Assembly: GCA_030035585.1 (NCBI GenBank)
Contig: CM057460.1
Coordinates: 132,664,714-132,728,713 of the forward strand
Length of the DNA stretch: 64,000 bases
Source: Dugong dugon
Lineage: Eukaryota > Chordata > Mammalia > Sirenia > Dugongidae
Reading direction: 5' to 3'
The position numbers were made by a program, and so were the translations under genes. Positions 44,125-56,620 of this stretch are shown here, piece after piece (within the stretch, counting starts at the first letter, position 1; each line of letters starts with the position of its first letter). The notes beneath the pieces are model-generated. The model saw only the letters and a program-made list of their open reading frames with translations, made no database searches and had not been told where the DNA came from.

Positions 44125-46056
44125 TGATGTTGGCTGTTAGTTTTGCATAGATGCCCTTTATTATGTTGAGAAATTTCCCTTATATATCTATTTTACTGAG
44201 AGTTTTGATCAGGAATGGGTGTTGGACTTTGTTGAACTCCTTTTCTGCATCAATTGACATACTCAGGTGATTCTTTTCTTTCCTTTCATTTTATTTATAT
44301 GGTGGATTACATTGATTCATTTTCTAATGTTGAACCATCCATTCATACCTGGTGTGAATCCTACTTGGTCGTGGTGTATTATTTTTTTGATATGATGCTG
44401 AATTCTATTGGTTAGAATTTTGTTCAGAATTTTTGCATCTATATTCATGAGAGATACTTGTCTGCAATTTTCTTTTATTTGTGGCATCTTTGCCTGGTTT
44501 TGGTATCAGCATTATGCTGGCTTCATAGAATGAATTTGGAAGTGTTGCTTCCTTTTCTATGCTCTGAAATAGCTTGAGTAGTACTGGTACAAGCCCTTCT
44601 GTAAATGTTTTGTAGAATTCTCCAGTGAAGCCATCTGGGCCAGGGCTTTTTTTTGTTGGGAGTTTTTTTTATTACCTTTTCAATCTCTTCTCTTGTTATG
44701 GGTCGGTTCAGATTTTCAACATCACTTTGTTGTAGTTTGGGTAGGTAGTGCATTTCTAGAAATTTATCCATTTCCTCTAGGTTTTCAAATTTGTTGGAGT
44801 ATAGTTTTTCATAATATTCTGTTATGCTCCCTTTTTATTTAAGTTGGGTCGGTTGTAACTTCACCCATTTCATTTCTTTTAGGGTTGTTTGCGTCCTCTC
44901 CTGTTTTTCTTTTGTCAGTCTCACCAGTGGTTTGTTGATTTTGTTGATTCTTTCAAAGAACCAACTTTTGGTTTTGTTAATACTTTCTATCATTTTTCTG
45001 TTCTCTATTTCATTTATTTCTGCTCTGATCTTTATTATTTCCTTTCTTTCAGTGGCTCTGGGCTTTTTATTTTTATTTTTATTTTTTTTGCTGTTCTCTT
45101 TTGATTGTTTGAGTTGTGTAGTTAATGTTTTGAATTCGTCCCTTTCTTCTTTTTTGATGTGGGCATCCATTGCTATAAATGTCCTCTGAGGAATGTCTTT
45201 GCTGTGTCCCAGTGATTTTGGTATGATGTCTTTTCATTCTTGTTTGATTCTAGGAATATTTTGATTCTGTCTCTGATTTCTTCTATTACCCCCTGATGTG
45301 TAAGCAGGGTATGATTCAGTTTCCATGTAATTGATTTTTTTTCCTTGCTCTTACTGTTGTTAATTTCTACCTTGATGGCATTGTGGTCAGAGAAGATTGT
45401 TTGAATTATCTCAACCATTTGGATCTTGTTGAGGATTGCTCTGTGGCCTAAGGTGTAATCTATTCTGGAGAAAATTCCATGTGCATTGGAAAAGAATGTG
45501 TACTTTGCAGCTGTTGGATGCAGTGTTCTACATATGTCTATGAGGTCAGGTTGGCTGATTGTGCCCTTTAGGTCTTCTGTATCTTTGCTGAGTTTCTTCT
45601 TAGCTGTTCTGTCCTTTACTTAGAGTGGTGTGTTGAATTCTCCTCCTATTATGTGGAACTGTCAATTTGTCTTTTCAGTGTTGTTAAAGTTTGTTTTATG
45701 TATTTTAGAGCCCTGTCATTGGGTGCGTAGATGTTTATTATGGTTATGTCTTCATGATGGATCATCCCCTTAATCATTAGATAGTGTCCTTTTTTTGTTT
45801 TTTATGATGGATTTTGTTTTAAAGTTTATTTTATCTGAGATTAGTATTGTCACTCCATCTCTTTTTTGGTAGCTGTTAGCTTGATATATATTTTTTTCAA
45901 TATTTGATTTTTAATAATTTCACACCTTTGGTTCTAAGGTGTGTCTCTTGTAGACAGCATATCGATTGATCCTGTTTTCTTATCCATTCTGTCACTCTCC
46001 GTCTCTTTATGGTTGCACTGAATCCATTTACATAGGTGTGAGTTCGTTGCTGTCAT
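44125..46056 (-). pseudogene. L1 ORF2 N-terminal half (part B)
   Basis: The ORF2 start is at 46056. The endonuclease C-terminal part is open at 45418-45173 (SDHNAIKVE). The following linker is open at 45170-44835 ([15 protein letters not shown]), and a piece with [15 protein letters not shown] at 44771-44523. Stops and shifts separate these pieces. The reverse-transcriptase half is missing at the junction with copy 3. Confidence 0.82.
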
Positions 46057-46122
46057 TTTGTAGCGCTTTTTTTTTTGTGGTGCTGACGTTTTCTTTGTTC
46101 TTCTTACTCTCCTGTGCTGATA

Positions 46123-46233
46123 TTACTTTTGTTTGTGGATTTTTTTTTTCATTTCTTTTGTTTTTGCTGAGGCTTTATGTTTTTCCTCTTTATTTTTATG
46201 AATTTGTTTGTTAACTTTCTTTCTGGTTACCAT
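46123..46233 (-). CDS. Small inter-ORF frame in L1 part B, short form (hypothetical)
   Basis: 36 codons starting MVTRKKVNK and ending KKKIHKQK, the same ending as copy 3, then TAA. A PTKT segment present in the other copies is missing. The A-run after the internal Met is 10 long, the same reading frame as copy 3's 13. Confidence 0.25.
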   Translation of the reverse strand: MVTRKKVNKQIHKNKEEKHKASAKTKEMKKKIHKQK

Positions 46234-46469
46234 GAAATTTACCCTTATCTTTCTAAGTTTGAAGCAGTCTATTATTACTTGGTATTGCCTTGCCTTCCTC
46301 TCCCTTACAAGGTTCTATACCTACACCGTTTATTCCCTCTTTTATTGTTCTGATGTTGATGTCATTTACTGATTAACTGCTCTGATTCCCTGTTGTATTT
46401 CTTCTGGTTTTGGATAGTCCTTGAGATTTCATTTCCTAGATTGGTATCTGGCTGGTATGATCCTGTGTC

Positions 46470-47495
46470 CTAGATTCTGCCTGTGTGCTGAAGTTGTTTG
46501 TTCTCAGATCGAAGAACTCCCTTTAATAAGTCTCTTAAGTTTGGTTTGGTTTTTACACATTCCCTTAATTTCTGTTTAACTGGAAATGTCCTAATTTCAC
46601 CATCATATTTGAACGAGAGTTTTTTAGGATATATTATTCTTGGCTGGTAATTTTTTTCTTTCAAGATTTTATATATGTCATCCCATTGCTTTCTTGCCTT
46701 CATGGTTTCTGCTGAAGAATCTGAGCTTACTCTTACTGTTTCTCCTCTGTATGTGACTTCTTGTTTTTCACGAGCTGCTCTCTTTGTTTTTCTTTGGTTT
46801 TGGAGAGTGTGATTACGATATGCCTTGGTGATTTTCTTTTGGGGTCTATCCTATATGGGGTTCGTTGAGCTTTTTGATGGCCAGCTTTTCATCTTTCATG
46901 ATATTGGGGAAGTTGTCTGTCGGTAGTACTTTAGTGATCCTCTCTGTGTTTTCTGTTTTCTCATCCTGTTCTGGAACTCCGATCACTCACGGATTTTTGC
47001 TTTTGATTGTATCCCACGTAACTCTCAGAGTCTCTTCATTTTTCTTTGTTCTTTTTTCTGAGATTTCCTCAAACAGAGTGTATCCAAGTGTTTGTCTTCA
47101 ATTCCACTGATCCTGTCTTCCAACGTTTCAGATCTGCTCCTCAGCCCTTCTATGACACTGTCCATTTCTGAAATCTTGTTTATCTTTTGACTTTCTAATT
47201 GTTGTTTGTGTCTAATTTCTAGTTGTGAGTTTATTTGGGCATTTTGTTCCTGCATTATTTTCTTGAATTCTTCTATTTTTTTGTCTGTATTTTCCATGAA
47301 TTTGTCTGCCTTTTCCATGAATTTGTCTATTTTTTCCTCATTTTTGTCTGCTTTTTGCTTCAACTCTTGGAGAATTCTGAGTATTAGAGATTTTAATTCC
47401 CTATCAGGTAGTTCAAGTGCCTTTTGTTCCACTGGAAAGTCATCTGTTGTTTTATTTTGAAAGACATCCTGTCCTGTTTTTGTAAATGTTTTCAT
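46470..47495 (-). pseudogene. L1 ORF1 of part B, broken, with a duplicated coiled-coil heptad
   Basis: Two open pieces: 47495-47025 (coiled coil) and 46703-46470 (C-terminal domain, KARKQWDDIYKILKEKN). A tandem 21-bp duplication (47290-47310 and 47311-47331) inserts exactly seven residues (DKFMEKA next to DKFMENT), i.e. one heptad. It cannot give full-length protein because of intervening frameshifts. Confidence 0.85.
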
Positions 47496-49128
47496 ATTGT
47501 CTGCTGTCTTTGGGGCATTCAGTAGTTACTTTTTTATTTTAGTGATTGTAGATTTGTTTGTTTCTTCCTTTTTCTTTTTATTTGGCTCTGTCTGAGCAGG
47601 TAGGCTGTGTGATCTTGGTTGTTTACTCGCCTGTGGGTACGATACTTTTCGCCTCCTTCTCCAATTGGCAGGGTCAGTCATTCAGATATTGTACAGCAGG
47701 GCAGGTCTAGTTGAAGAGGAGTTACTGGGATGGGTTTTTCGTGGCACTTACTTCAGCCACCAGGGCCCTGCAGTAATCAGTGCCATACAAGCTTGTAGGT
47801 CATCCCTGTGCTGCTTGGTGGTGTGATATTAAGCACACAGTGCAGGTAGGCAGGGTGTAGGGGGGAGCTTGTTATGTGTGGAGCTAAGATGGATATGGGA
47901 GACAGGAGAGAAGAACAGGAGCCAAAAACTTACAAAGAAAAAAGAGTGCTAGGGGAGCTTGCCATTGGAGTGTAGAGACTATGAAATGGAGAAAAACAAA
48001 AAGGGGAAGAAGAAGAAAAAAAAAAAGAAAAGAATAAATAAATGAAAATCAAAAAGAAAAAAGAACAGCAAAGCTCCCAGGGATCCCACTGGTGGGGCTA
48101 TGAGGTCTGGGAAAGTTTTTCTCAGTTGTTGCAGTACAGCCTGATTAGAAGGCATAGGCGTATTCAGTGCCAGGTATTCAGGGAACAGAAAGAGAAGGAA
48201 GGTATAGAGAGACAAGAAACTGAGTAATGAAGAAAGACAAAAAGGGAAAAAGAGGGAAAAATTTTTTAAAAAAGAACAAAAAAATCCCCCAAAAAAACAG
48301 AAAGAAAGAAAAAAAAAAAAAACCCACGAAAAAAGAAGTGCCCTCAGGGATCCCTCTGCATATCTGCTCAAGCCCAGGGGGTAACTTCCAAGCCCCTCAG
48401 CATGGCCTGGCCAGAACGGGCTCCCAACTCAAGAAAAGGAAAAGAAAACAAACAAACAATTCAAAACAAACAAACAAACAAAAGCCCCGGGATCCCACTA
48501 GCATAGCAGCCCAGACAGGGAAGCAGTTCCACACTCGAATGGAGCTCTGCAGCCCCTCAGGAAGAAACAAGATGGAGCATGGAGACAGGTTTTTGAGCAA
48601 AAGGAAGCGGAGGTGGTGAGAGGTAAGGAAGAAATCAAAAGAAGCAGAAAAAAGCAACACCAGCAGGCAACCAATGGCACTCAGAGAGCCGGCCAGTGTG
48701 GGTGGGTGGAATCCAAGCAGCCGGTGCTTTCCGGACAAGAGACTGTGGTCACGGGGAGCAGAGGAGGGTGAGTGGGGGTGAAGAAGGTTGGGGTTGGGAA
48801 AACGTGTATTGCAAATCACCAGTTGTTTTGTCTCCCGCTGGAAGCTCCGTGAAGCTGCTTTCTCGTACCCCCTATTTGCTGGTCTCCAGCAGGAGTTCAA
48901 GATGGTGGATTCACACTGCATTAGCTTAAAGGGGACCTCTGCATGAATCTTTTCTCGCTGTCCGTTCTCTGTCAGTTTTCTCACTCCATTTGGTGCTTGG
49001 CTGAGTTCTTTATCTCTTCAGTTGATGTTTTATGGTTTCAGGATTGCTGATTTCTCTGTTTGGCTTAGTTTTTCAGATCTTTGCTGTGGAGGGACAGCAT
49101 GGTGCTTCTGCCTAGAGTGCCATTTTGC
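47496..49128 (-). promoter_or_regulatory. L1 part B 5' UTR
   Basis: Decayed L1 5' UTR with A-rich tracts on the plus strand (48000-48060, 48280-48325) and a GC-rich part at about 48350-48800 equivalent to the monomer region. The frame 48984-48397 (195 codons) lies in it but has no domain and no counterpart at that length in the other copies. Confidence 0.6.
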
Positions 49129-49794
49129 CAGGAGTCCTCTCATTTTATTTTTTTAAGTGACTTCCTATTCTGGAGTGTTTTCAAAATATTTAGTTTAGTT
49201 TCATAGAAACATATTTTTTTCTTTTCACACGTATATTTTATAGGTTTATGCAAACAGGTTATGATTGTAGTAATAAATTAACATTATTAAATTAAATTGG
49301 CATAATCAAGGTTGTAGTAGATACTAAAATCAACTATCAAGAACAGAAATCCATGGGATAGCTAGACAATATACTAATAACATTGAGAATTTGGTGTGTT
49401 GTGTGTATCATTATTACATTTTAAAATCAGAATAATAAGAATGTTAATTTGGCGAGTCAGTAATTGGTGCTTAGTCAAAGAAAATGTCTTAACCAAGACA
49501 CTTTATACCAGAATACCCATATATCTCATAAGGTTTCTGAGAACCCTTTTTTAAAATCTTTCAGGAAGGTCTGGTTAATTAATTTGCTCAGACTGATTTA
49601 TCTTAATGTGTCAGATCTCTCCACTGAATCTGTATCTGTAGTGGAAACTGTGAAAGTGGAGTGGTGAAAAATCTGTTTGTAACTGTTGTGAGTGTAATTT
49701 ATTACCAAAGAGCAGAAAGTATTCCTGCAGAAAAAGTGTAAGGTAGCCAGTTGTGTTTCAAAATGTAAGCATTATTAGGGTATAATCAAGCCCT
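49129..49794. other. Unrecognised intergenic sequence
   Basis: AT-rich, no gene recognised. A possible right target-site duplication of the outer L1 lies at 49142-49154. Confidence 0.55.
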
Positions 49795-50190
49795 ATTATC
49801 AGATGGATCCTGCCTGAAACACAGAATACCAGAAAGATGTTTACCTGTGTTTTATTGACTATGCAAAGCCATTCAACTGTGTGGATCAAAACAAATTATG
49901 GATAACATTTCAAAGAATGGGAATTTCAGAACACTTAATTGTGCTCATGAGGAACCTGTACATAGACCAAGAGACAGTTGTTCAAACAGAACAAGGGGAT
50001 ACCGCATGGTTTAAAGCTAGGAAAGGTGTGCGTCAGGGTTGTATCCTTTCACTATATTTATTCAATCTGTATGCTGAGCAAATAATCCAAGAAGCTGGAC
50101 TATATGCAGAAGAACAAGGCATCAGGATTGGAGGAAGACTCATTAATAACCTGTTATGCAGATGACACAACCCCACTTGCTGAAAGTGAA
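49795..50190 (+). mobile_element. RTE LINE fragment (reverse transcriptase part)
   Basis: RTE sequence from ATGGATCCTGCCTGA through the reverse-transcriptase palm. A 94-codon open piece (49881-50165) reads DQNKLWITFQRMGI, TAWFKARKGVRQGCILS, AEQIIQEAGL, and ends just before the catalytic Asp-Asp box, where the frame shifts (GCAGATGACACAAC at 50157-50170). Homology is lost at about 50190. Confidence 0.8.
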
Positions 50191-52898
50191 AAGGACTTCA
50201 AAAGTGTGAAAAAGAAGCTAAGAAAGTAGCAGTGGCCATGGGGTGGCCACTGCTCTGGTCTGTTTGGCTGGCCGCCAAACCCAGCTAGCTGCTGAAGTAC
50301 ACGTAAGGGCTTCGAAAAAAAAGTTACAGTTAGAAAAATGTGTGTGGCAGTTGGGTGGCCATGACTGACATGTTGAGCAGCTGCATCTGCTAACAGAATG
50401 AGCAACCAGAAACACTCGCCTGAAGGTTTATAAAGATAGAAGACTCAAGGGCTAGGGAAACAATCCCCTTGCCATTACTCAAGGCCCTCCAACAATGGGA
50501 CTGGGTATATTTGGAGGGGCTAAGTAGGTCCCTAGAGCTGAAAATACCCTGTAATACCCAGTGCAAAGCAAGAATTAAAAGAGCAGGGGGGAAAAAAAAA
50601 GTTAAAAGCCCTTCAAGATAGCTTATGTTGAACAGCATTGAGGAGACTTTAGAGGGCCTCTCTAAGATTCTTTGATAACTGCCCCTGCCAAGATAATCAA
50701 ACAGCAACATAGTCAAAGTTGCAATAGTAAAGAGAAAACTAAAATAGGAGAGACTGCCTCCATGTTGCCAGGCAACTGAACTGAACCCATGCTTACACTT
50801 GGTATGGTGGAAGCATGGCTCCACAAATGACTCAGCGCTCACCCAATTTTTTGCAGATCTTCTAACTTTTAGAAATAATTAAGACTGAAGATTAAGCCTA
50901 GGTCCCTCTGTCATCAGGGACGACCAAAGGCCTATGTTACAATTAAAGTTCAATGAGGAAATGAAAAAAATTTATGTCTTAGGTTTTTAGATACCACTGC
51001 ATAGGTGACTGTGATCGCCATAACACCTGGCACCAAAATAAGAAAAACTTTTAGGTCTGAGATCACCATCATGGAGACTCTTGCCCAAGCCTGTTACGAA
51101 TAAGCCCCTTTGAGGACTATATAAACCCCTATTAAACATATTGATGATGTCGATATATTAAGGTACACTTCTGTAAGCTTTTACCTCTAAGCCCTGATGG
51201 GAATTGCTATAGTTAGGGCCATTTTAGTGGGGCACACAAAAACTGTGACATGGCCTATAGCTAACAGCCTGGTCATTTAACCTGGCCACTGACAACCCTC
51301 AGACTGGCATATGAGCCCCTAAGGAGATGAGACATCGAGACAAAAAAAAAATCTGTTCTGCTCTTGATAAGCTTTTATTACTTATGTGGATGGTCACCAG
51401 AAAGGTCCCTATGCTGAGAAGGGAAACCAACCAACAGGCTGCTGTTGCCAATTGACTGAAGAGGCTGAAGCATTCTCTGCCCTAGAGCAAAGAGATGAAC
51501 AACTTACCACCTCCTGGATTTAAGAGAAGAAGGCTCACAGAGATTCACACACCATCCTAAACTGGGCTTAGACACATAGATTTCCACTACCATCAAAAAA
51601 TGCTGAACAGCACAGAAAACAGGACCTGCCAACAAGGTCCTGGCCAAGCTTAAAACCTGCGTAGGGACAGATTCCCAAGACAACAGAAGAGGGCGTTTGC
51701 AGCAGATATATCATGTCAGGGCCTCTTATCCTATACAGAGGCTTCCTCTGGATCTTGAAGAAACTCTTCACACTCTATATCACCCCCAAGCCATAAGAGC
51801 AATTGACCACTTCAATGGACAGGCTTAAACAGCTGATGGGAAGAGACAAGACAACTCCAGCCTGAACTGTATACATCTCAGGAAAGCAGTTTGGAATCTC
51901 AATGCTGCAGTTCCCTGCAAGTGCATTTCTCATTTGTGCCATATGTTTGATCAAACTGTCTATTCTATAAAATGTATTTCTTTTGTATACAACTGTTCCT
52001 GACAAAAGATCTAGGTTCCCACAGAGTTCACTGCCTCAAGACTAGGGCAGGTAGCCTGAGTGGCTATACCCAGGCAACACTCACCACAAGTCCCACGGGA
52101 GACAGGGGAGAGTAGGAAGAATTTAATAATGTCTTTTTTTCTCACAAAGATGGACAGGCCCCTCATCCATAGACCCCAATGATACAGGCTTTTGCTAGAG
52201 CTACCAATCAGACCAACTGTCAGCTCTGTCAACATCTGAACTGAAATGGCGAGTCATCTCCTCACATTGTTCCAGTGAAGAAAATTTCTCTCTGTCTGTT
52301 AAAAATCTAAATGACATGAAACTAGATGGCTTGACTCTGAAAATGGTACTTTTAAGACTGAGTTTGACATTACTCTGCACATAGAAAACTTGCAGAATTT
52401 AACCAGATGGTCCAATGTACATTACTGATTACACCAGGACTGAATTAGCCTGATCTGACAATAGTAATACCTTGTTAAATTATGCTGTAAAAAGGAGCTT
52501 TTGTATTACTAATACTGAAATGTATACTGTTCACTTAATGTGCCATGTTGGGAGAAATATGATGTTTTTACATAAATAAATCAGGACATGTTATACATAA
52601 AAAGATTGGACAAATGCAGCCCTTTGATCTATTCAGTTGACTTGGATTAAGCCACAACTGGGGCAGCTAGTTGGGACTCTCTCCTCCAAGCAGGCCTGAT
52701 CACTCTACTGGAGACAGTCCTACTAGTAATACTCAGTAAGTGCTTCCTCAAATGATACACAAATATAACATTCACCAGCATTCTGCACCAAACCACAGAC
52801 ATACAGCTCAACATACACAATGAGTGATAGACATACTAGGACTTGGTATTGCTTTGCCTCTTTTACTGGCACCCTAATGGGAGATGGGACGTGAACTG
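50191..52898 (+). mobile_element. Possible degraded endogenous retrovirus interior
   Basis: 2.7 kb of moderate GC content unlike the L1 and RTE text around it, ending at a convincing LTR on the same strand. It has no long open frame and no motif I would stake a gag, pol or env call on. A CTATATAAACCC TATA-like site lies near 51117. Retroviral origin is inferred mainly from the adjoining LTR. Confidence 0.35.
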
Positions 52899-53533
52899 TT
52901 GGGGAAGCAGTCTGCCTCTATGCCTCCCACCCAGGCTGCCTAAGTAAAAGCCTTGGGCCCAGAACATTTTTTGATAAGGAGGCTGGGAATTGGATCACCT
53001 TCTGTTTCCCAGTTCCTTCTGCTTATCAGAGAAGTCTTCCTCGAGTTCTGGGCACACAGTAACTTTCTCTGTCTCTTGCACATACGCTGGCACCATACGG
53101 CATCTGGCCAACCCCACTTCTATACCTGTTCCCGGTGGAGAGAGAATGGGATCTCTTGTGCTATGGCACAAGAGGGGAAACATGCCAGATTATAAGAGCT
53201 GGCCATGAGAGGTAGATTGAAGAAAAAACAGGCTTTGTGAGGCCGAACATGAGCATCCTCATGTGATCCAGCAGTTCTCTACAGTTAGTATTCTTATGTA
53301 AGTCCCTGGCATATAGCCACTACTGTCCACTGCTGCTATAAAACCTCTGCCCTCCCACTGCAGGATGCAGAGATCTGCTTCAGTCCTACAGATGCCCAGG
53401 ACTGCCTCATTTTAAGTCTCCATGATAAACTTCTTCTCTGCCACACTGAAATTGCCTAGCTCTTTCTTCAGTCTCTTAGCACCCTCCATTTTCAGAGGCA
53501 AGTTTCACGTTACTGATCCCTGCCTGGACGTAA
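52899..53533 (+). mobile_element. Probable LTR, plus strand
   Basis: Begins TGTTGGGGAAGC and ends GGACGTAACA (TG...CA). A TATA-like GCTATAAAACC lies at about 53335 and GATAAACTTC at about 53423, in LTR promoter-then-polyA order. GC content is higher than in the flanks. No second copy was seen in the window, so a 5' LTR partner is not established. The short frames inside (52953-53208) are not supported as genes. Confidence 0.5.
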
Positions 53534-54921
53534 CACTTGGGACATAAAATATATATTAAGTAACAGCATGGGGATTAGTGACTTGGACAAGGAAAAAATA
53601 AGTATGAATATTTTATTTCAGAGTAACTAAGAAATGCGGGAAATGGTCTTTTAATGAAAATTTTTCTTGCATATTCTACATTACTTTTCTTTAAAAGATT
53701 TTGCAAAACCCAGATTAGAAAATTGGTCTCCCAATTGCACTGATTTATTGCCTTGAGAAAGAGTGAGATGACTTATTTTTTCCTCATGTTACCTTTTTAC
53801 AAAGTATTTTAGGAGTTTTAAACTTATGGCAACTGACTATATCAAAGGCATTAGCTGTTTAATGCTGTAATGCTGTGTGTGCCAACTTCTAAATGCATAA
53901 AAGAAAGTAGTCTTGAAATAAAACGTTCTTACTTAGGATATCTACTTTACATGGAAATAAATGCACTTAAAGACTAAACAAACAGAACTTTTTTCCTCTA
54001 CCGATGCATAAAGAACAGGAAATGAATATCAGCAGAGTTAACATAATCAATCATTCATCTTGTTTTCTATTTTAACTTCATTTCATAACATATACCAACT
54101 GGCAAATAATTTGGGATCTATTCTTAGACTTTATCTAAAAAATATTCTCATTAATAAAACTGGAAAGCCATCTGTACGTAATGTGCAAGGTAAATCAAAT
54201 GGACAGAACAGTTTTGTTAGTGATTTAATTTACCCAGTACCAGTATACCTTGAAGCCTTTTGGGTTTTTTCCTCCCTCTAATTCCACGTTATAACTCATT
54301 CCCTTTTACAGTACCACTATATTAAAAGTTGTTGAAATAAACTAGATTATGTCTTTTCTAACTGCAAAGAATAATGACTTTCCTGCTAGGAAAATAAGTC
54401 TTTTTAATAGATAATGCCACCTTATTCATGTTTGTTGAAGTTTAATGGCGAAAGCAGTAGACCTTGAAAGAATGCTGGTCTTCAGGGAATTTTCTTAAAT
54501 TGGAATCATAATTCAACCATAAACTGGTCAGGGGAAGCACTGATATGCAGAGTACCTAATAGTATGTTGACAGTATATGCATTCTGTGGGGTGAAAACAA
54601 AGAAAAAGAAAAAAAAAGACAGGAGGGAAGCATCTCACCGATAACAATTGATTACAAATCTTTCTGAAGTAACTACTATAGCTAGGAAATGCAGAAGAAT
54701 GATAGAAAACTTTATAAATGATTCTGTGTAATCATTATGTAGTATAATATACAATATAGTATAATATCAGGAATATTGCTCATAATAATTTCTATTTTAC
54801 TATTACTCACCAAGGAGCTAAATGAATTTTTTTTCATTTACTCTCTATTTATGAAGCCTGTACGTTTATCTACTATGAATCTGGATTACAACTTTTTAAA
54901 ATTCTGTGTCTATTGTCACCG
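53534..54921. other. Unrecognised intergenic sequence
   Basis: AT-rich, longest frame 73 codons (54060-54281), without a domain. No repeat named. Confidence 0.55.
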
Positions 54922-55118
54922 GGAAGGCCTCTGTGTGGTACAGTTTGTGATCGGCTGCTAACCTTAAGGTTGGTGGCTCAAACTCACCCAGGGTTTCCAC
55001 AGGAGAAAGGTCTGGCAATCTGCTTTCAGTAAGGTTACAACCAAAAAAAGCCTATGTAACAGTTGTAATCTATAACATAGGGAGTCACCATGAGTCAGAA
55101 TTGACTCCACAGTTATGA
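54922..55118 (+). mobile_element. AfroSINE, diverged
   Basis: Head near GGCCTCTGTGTGGTACAG, then GATCGGCTGCTAACC, GTTGGTGGCTCAAACTCACC (box B decayed), GGAGAAAGGTCTGGCAATCTG, and tail GGGAGTCACCATGAGTCAGAATTGACTCCACAG. This is the longer subfamily with the GGCAATCTGCT middle segment. Confidence 0.85.
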
Positions 55119-55289
55119 TTTTTTTTTGTTTTTTAATTCTCACAGAGTATTCCCAAGGGGAAACAAAAGCTGGGTAAAGCCCCAGGTCACAGTGTTCAAG
55201 AGACCATAGTAAGCTAAATGGCAAGTATACGTACATGAAATCAAAGGAATCTATTTACTACACACAACTAAACTAATGTAGGTACAATG

Positions 55290-55440
55290 AACATTGCCGT
55301 GCTACAGATGAACAAAGTAAGGCACACAGAAATTCAATGAGTTGCCTAAGACTCCCCAACTAGAACCTGGCAGAGTTGGAATTCAAATTCAGCCTGTGTG
55401 GGTCTAGCGCTCAGAATTTTACCACTTCAACGGACTTCAA
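55290..55440 (+). mobile_element. MIR SINE
   Basis: Core pattern: ACAGATGAACAAAGTAAGGC, CACACAGAAATTCAATGAG, TTGCCTAAGACTCCCCAAC, then GAACCTGGCAGAGTTGGAATTCAAATTCAG. This is the conserved MIR core and 3' segment. MIRs are ancient mammalian SINEs, so it marks the oldest layer of the locus. Confidence 0.8.
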
Positions 55441-56496
55441 AGATCTGAGAGAAAAGATATTATATCTGAAATTCTATACCAACCTAAACAATCTTTCAGG
55501 TAAATTGCAGAGTTAATGTATTTTCAGATACCTAATGACTGAGACAATTCACAATCCACGAACTTTTATAAAATCAATTTTATATTATATTACAAGAATG
55601 TAAAAAAAAGATATGAATTGAATTATGATAAAAATGTGATTTACAGAGAGACTTATTAATATATTTACTGAAATGTAAATAATTGTTGATTTTAAAGCAC
55701 ACATAAGTAATAATAATATAGAATCATCATTCCCTTTTTATAAATTCTGCCAGTGTTGGGAAGGCAGAAGTTGTGAGTGGTTATGAATCTACATAGAGCC
55801 ACTCCAGGGCTTATCACATTGGACAACGCGGGTAAGGTCTCCGTATAATCAAGATCTTAAACTTCAAGGAGTGGTAATATGTACTTTACAGAAACTATTA
55901 AAGAGCAAAGAAAAAAGGAGGGGGCATTTTAAATCATTTTGTAAGGTTACTTTCCATGACACTACAACCAGACAAAGATAAATCAGTAAAAGAAAACTAT
56001 AAGCTAATCTCAATTATGGGGAAAAAAAAGATGCAAAAGTTCTAAATAAATATATACCCCTTGGAATGTCTTCACATATACCCAGAGGCATGTAGGCACC
56101 AGTTCGAAAACTACAGGCAAAGATTTCCATCGTACTGTACCACCACTGAAAATTAGCTTCATTTGTAAATACTTCCTGATGATGGAGATGATATAAGAAA
56201 AGTCCTTAAAGGTAAAAATTAAACAGAAGGTCAGAATGTATAGGAATAAGTGAATGCTGAAGACTAAGGAGTATCTGCTAATCTGCCTTTTATTAAAGCT
56301 TCAATTTTAACAATAAACCCTGAGTCCCAAGGGATTAGGGAGGAGTTTAGATTTTAGACCTCTGAGAAATCTGGGACCACAAATTAATAACATGCTCAGT
56401 GTGTGCACTGAAAAAAAAAAAAAAAAAAAAAACAAGTTTCTGCAAAGGGTGATTGAGAAGGTATGCTCTGGAATTGGACTTGGGTAAGCATGGAGC
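55441..56496. other. Unrecognised intergenic sequence
   Basis: AT-rich; a 21-bp A-run at about 56411-56432. No gene. The frames around the A-run are artefacts. Confidence 0.55.
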
Positions 56497-56620
56497 AAGG
56501 AGCACTGGTGCAGCAACGGTTAAGTGCTCGGCTGGTAACTGAAAGATCAGGTCGGAGATTGGAACACACCAGTGGCTCTGCAGGAGAAAAGACCTGGTGA
56601 TCTGCTCCCCTAAGGATTAC

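Larger units (their letters stand above)
44123..49128 (-). mobile_element. Older L1, part B: 5' end to mid ORF2
   Basis: Minus-strand L1 from its 5' end (GCCATTTTGCC, 49117-49128) through 5' UTR, ORF1 and the first half of ORF2. It breaks off at a point equivalent to about 7150 in copy 1, exactly where the A-tail of copy 3 ends. Decay is similar to part A, which supports their being one element. Confidence 0.85.

Noticed and set aside
52953..53208. Overlapping 80- and 72-codon frames as a small gene
   Set aside because: They lie within the putative LTR, overlap each other in different frames, and show no domain or start context.
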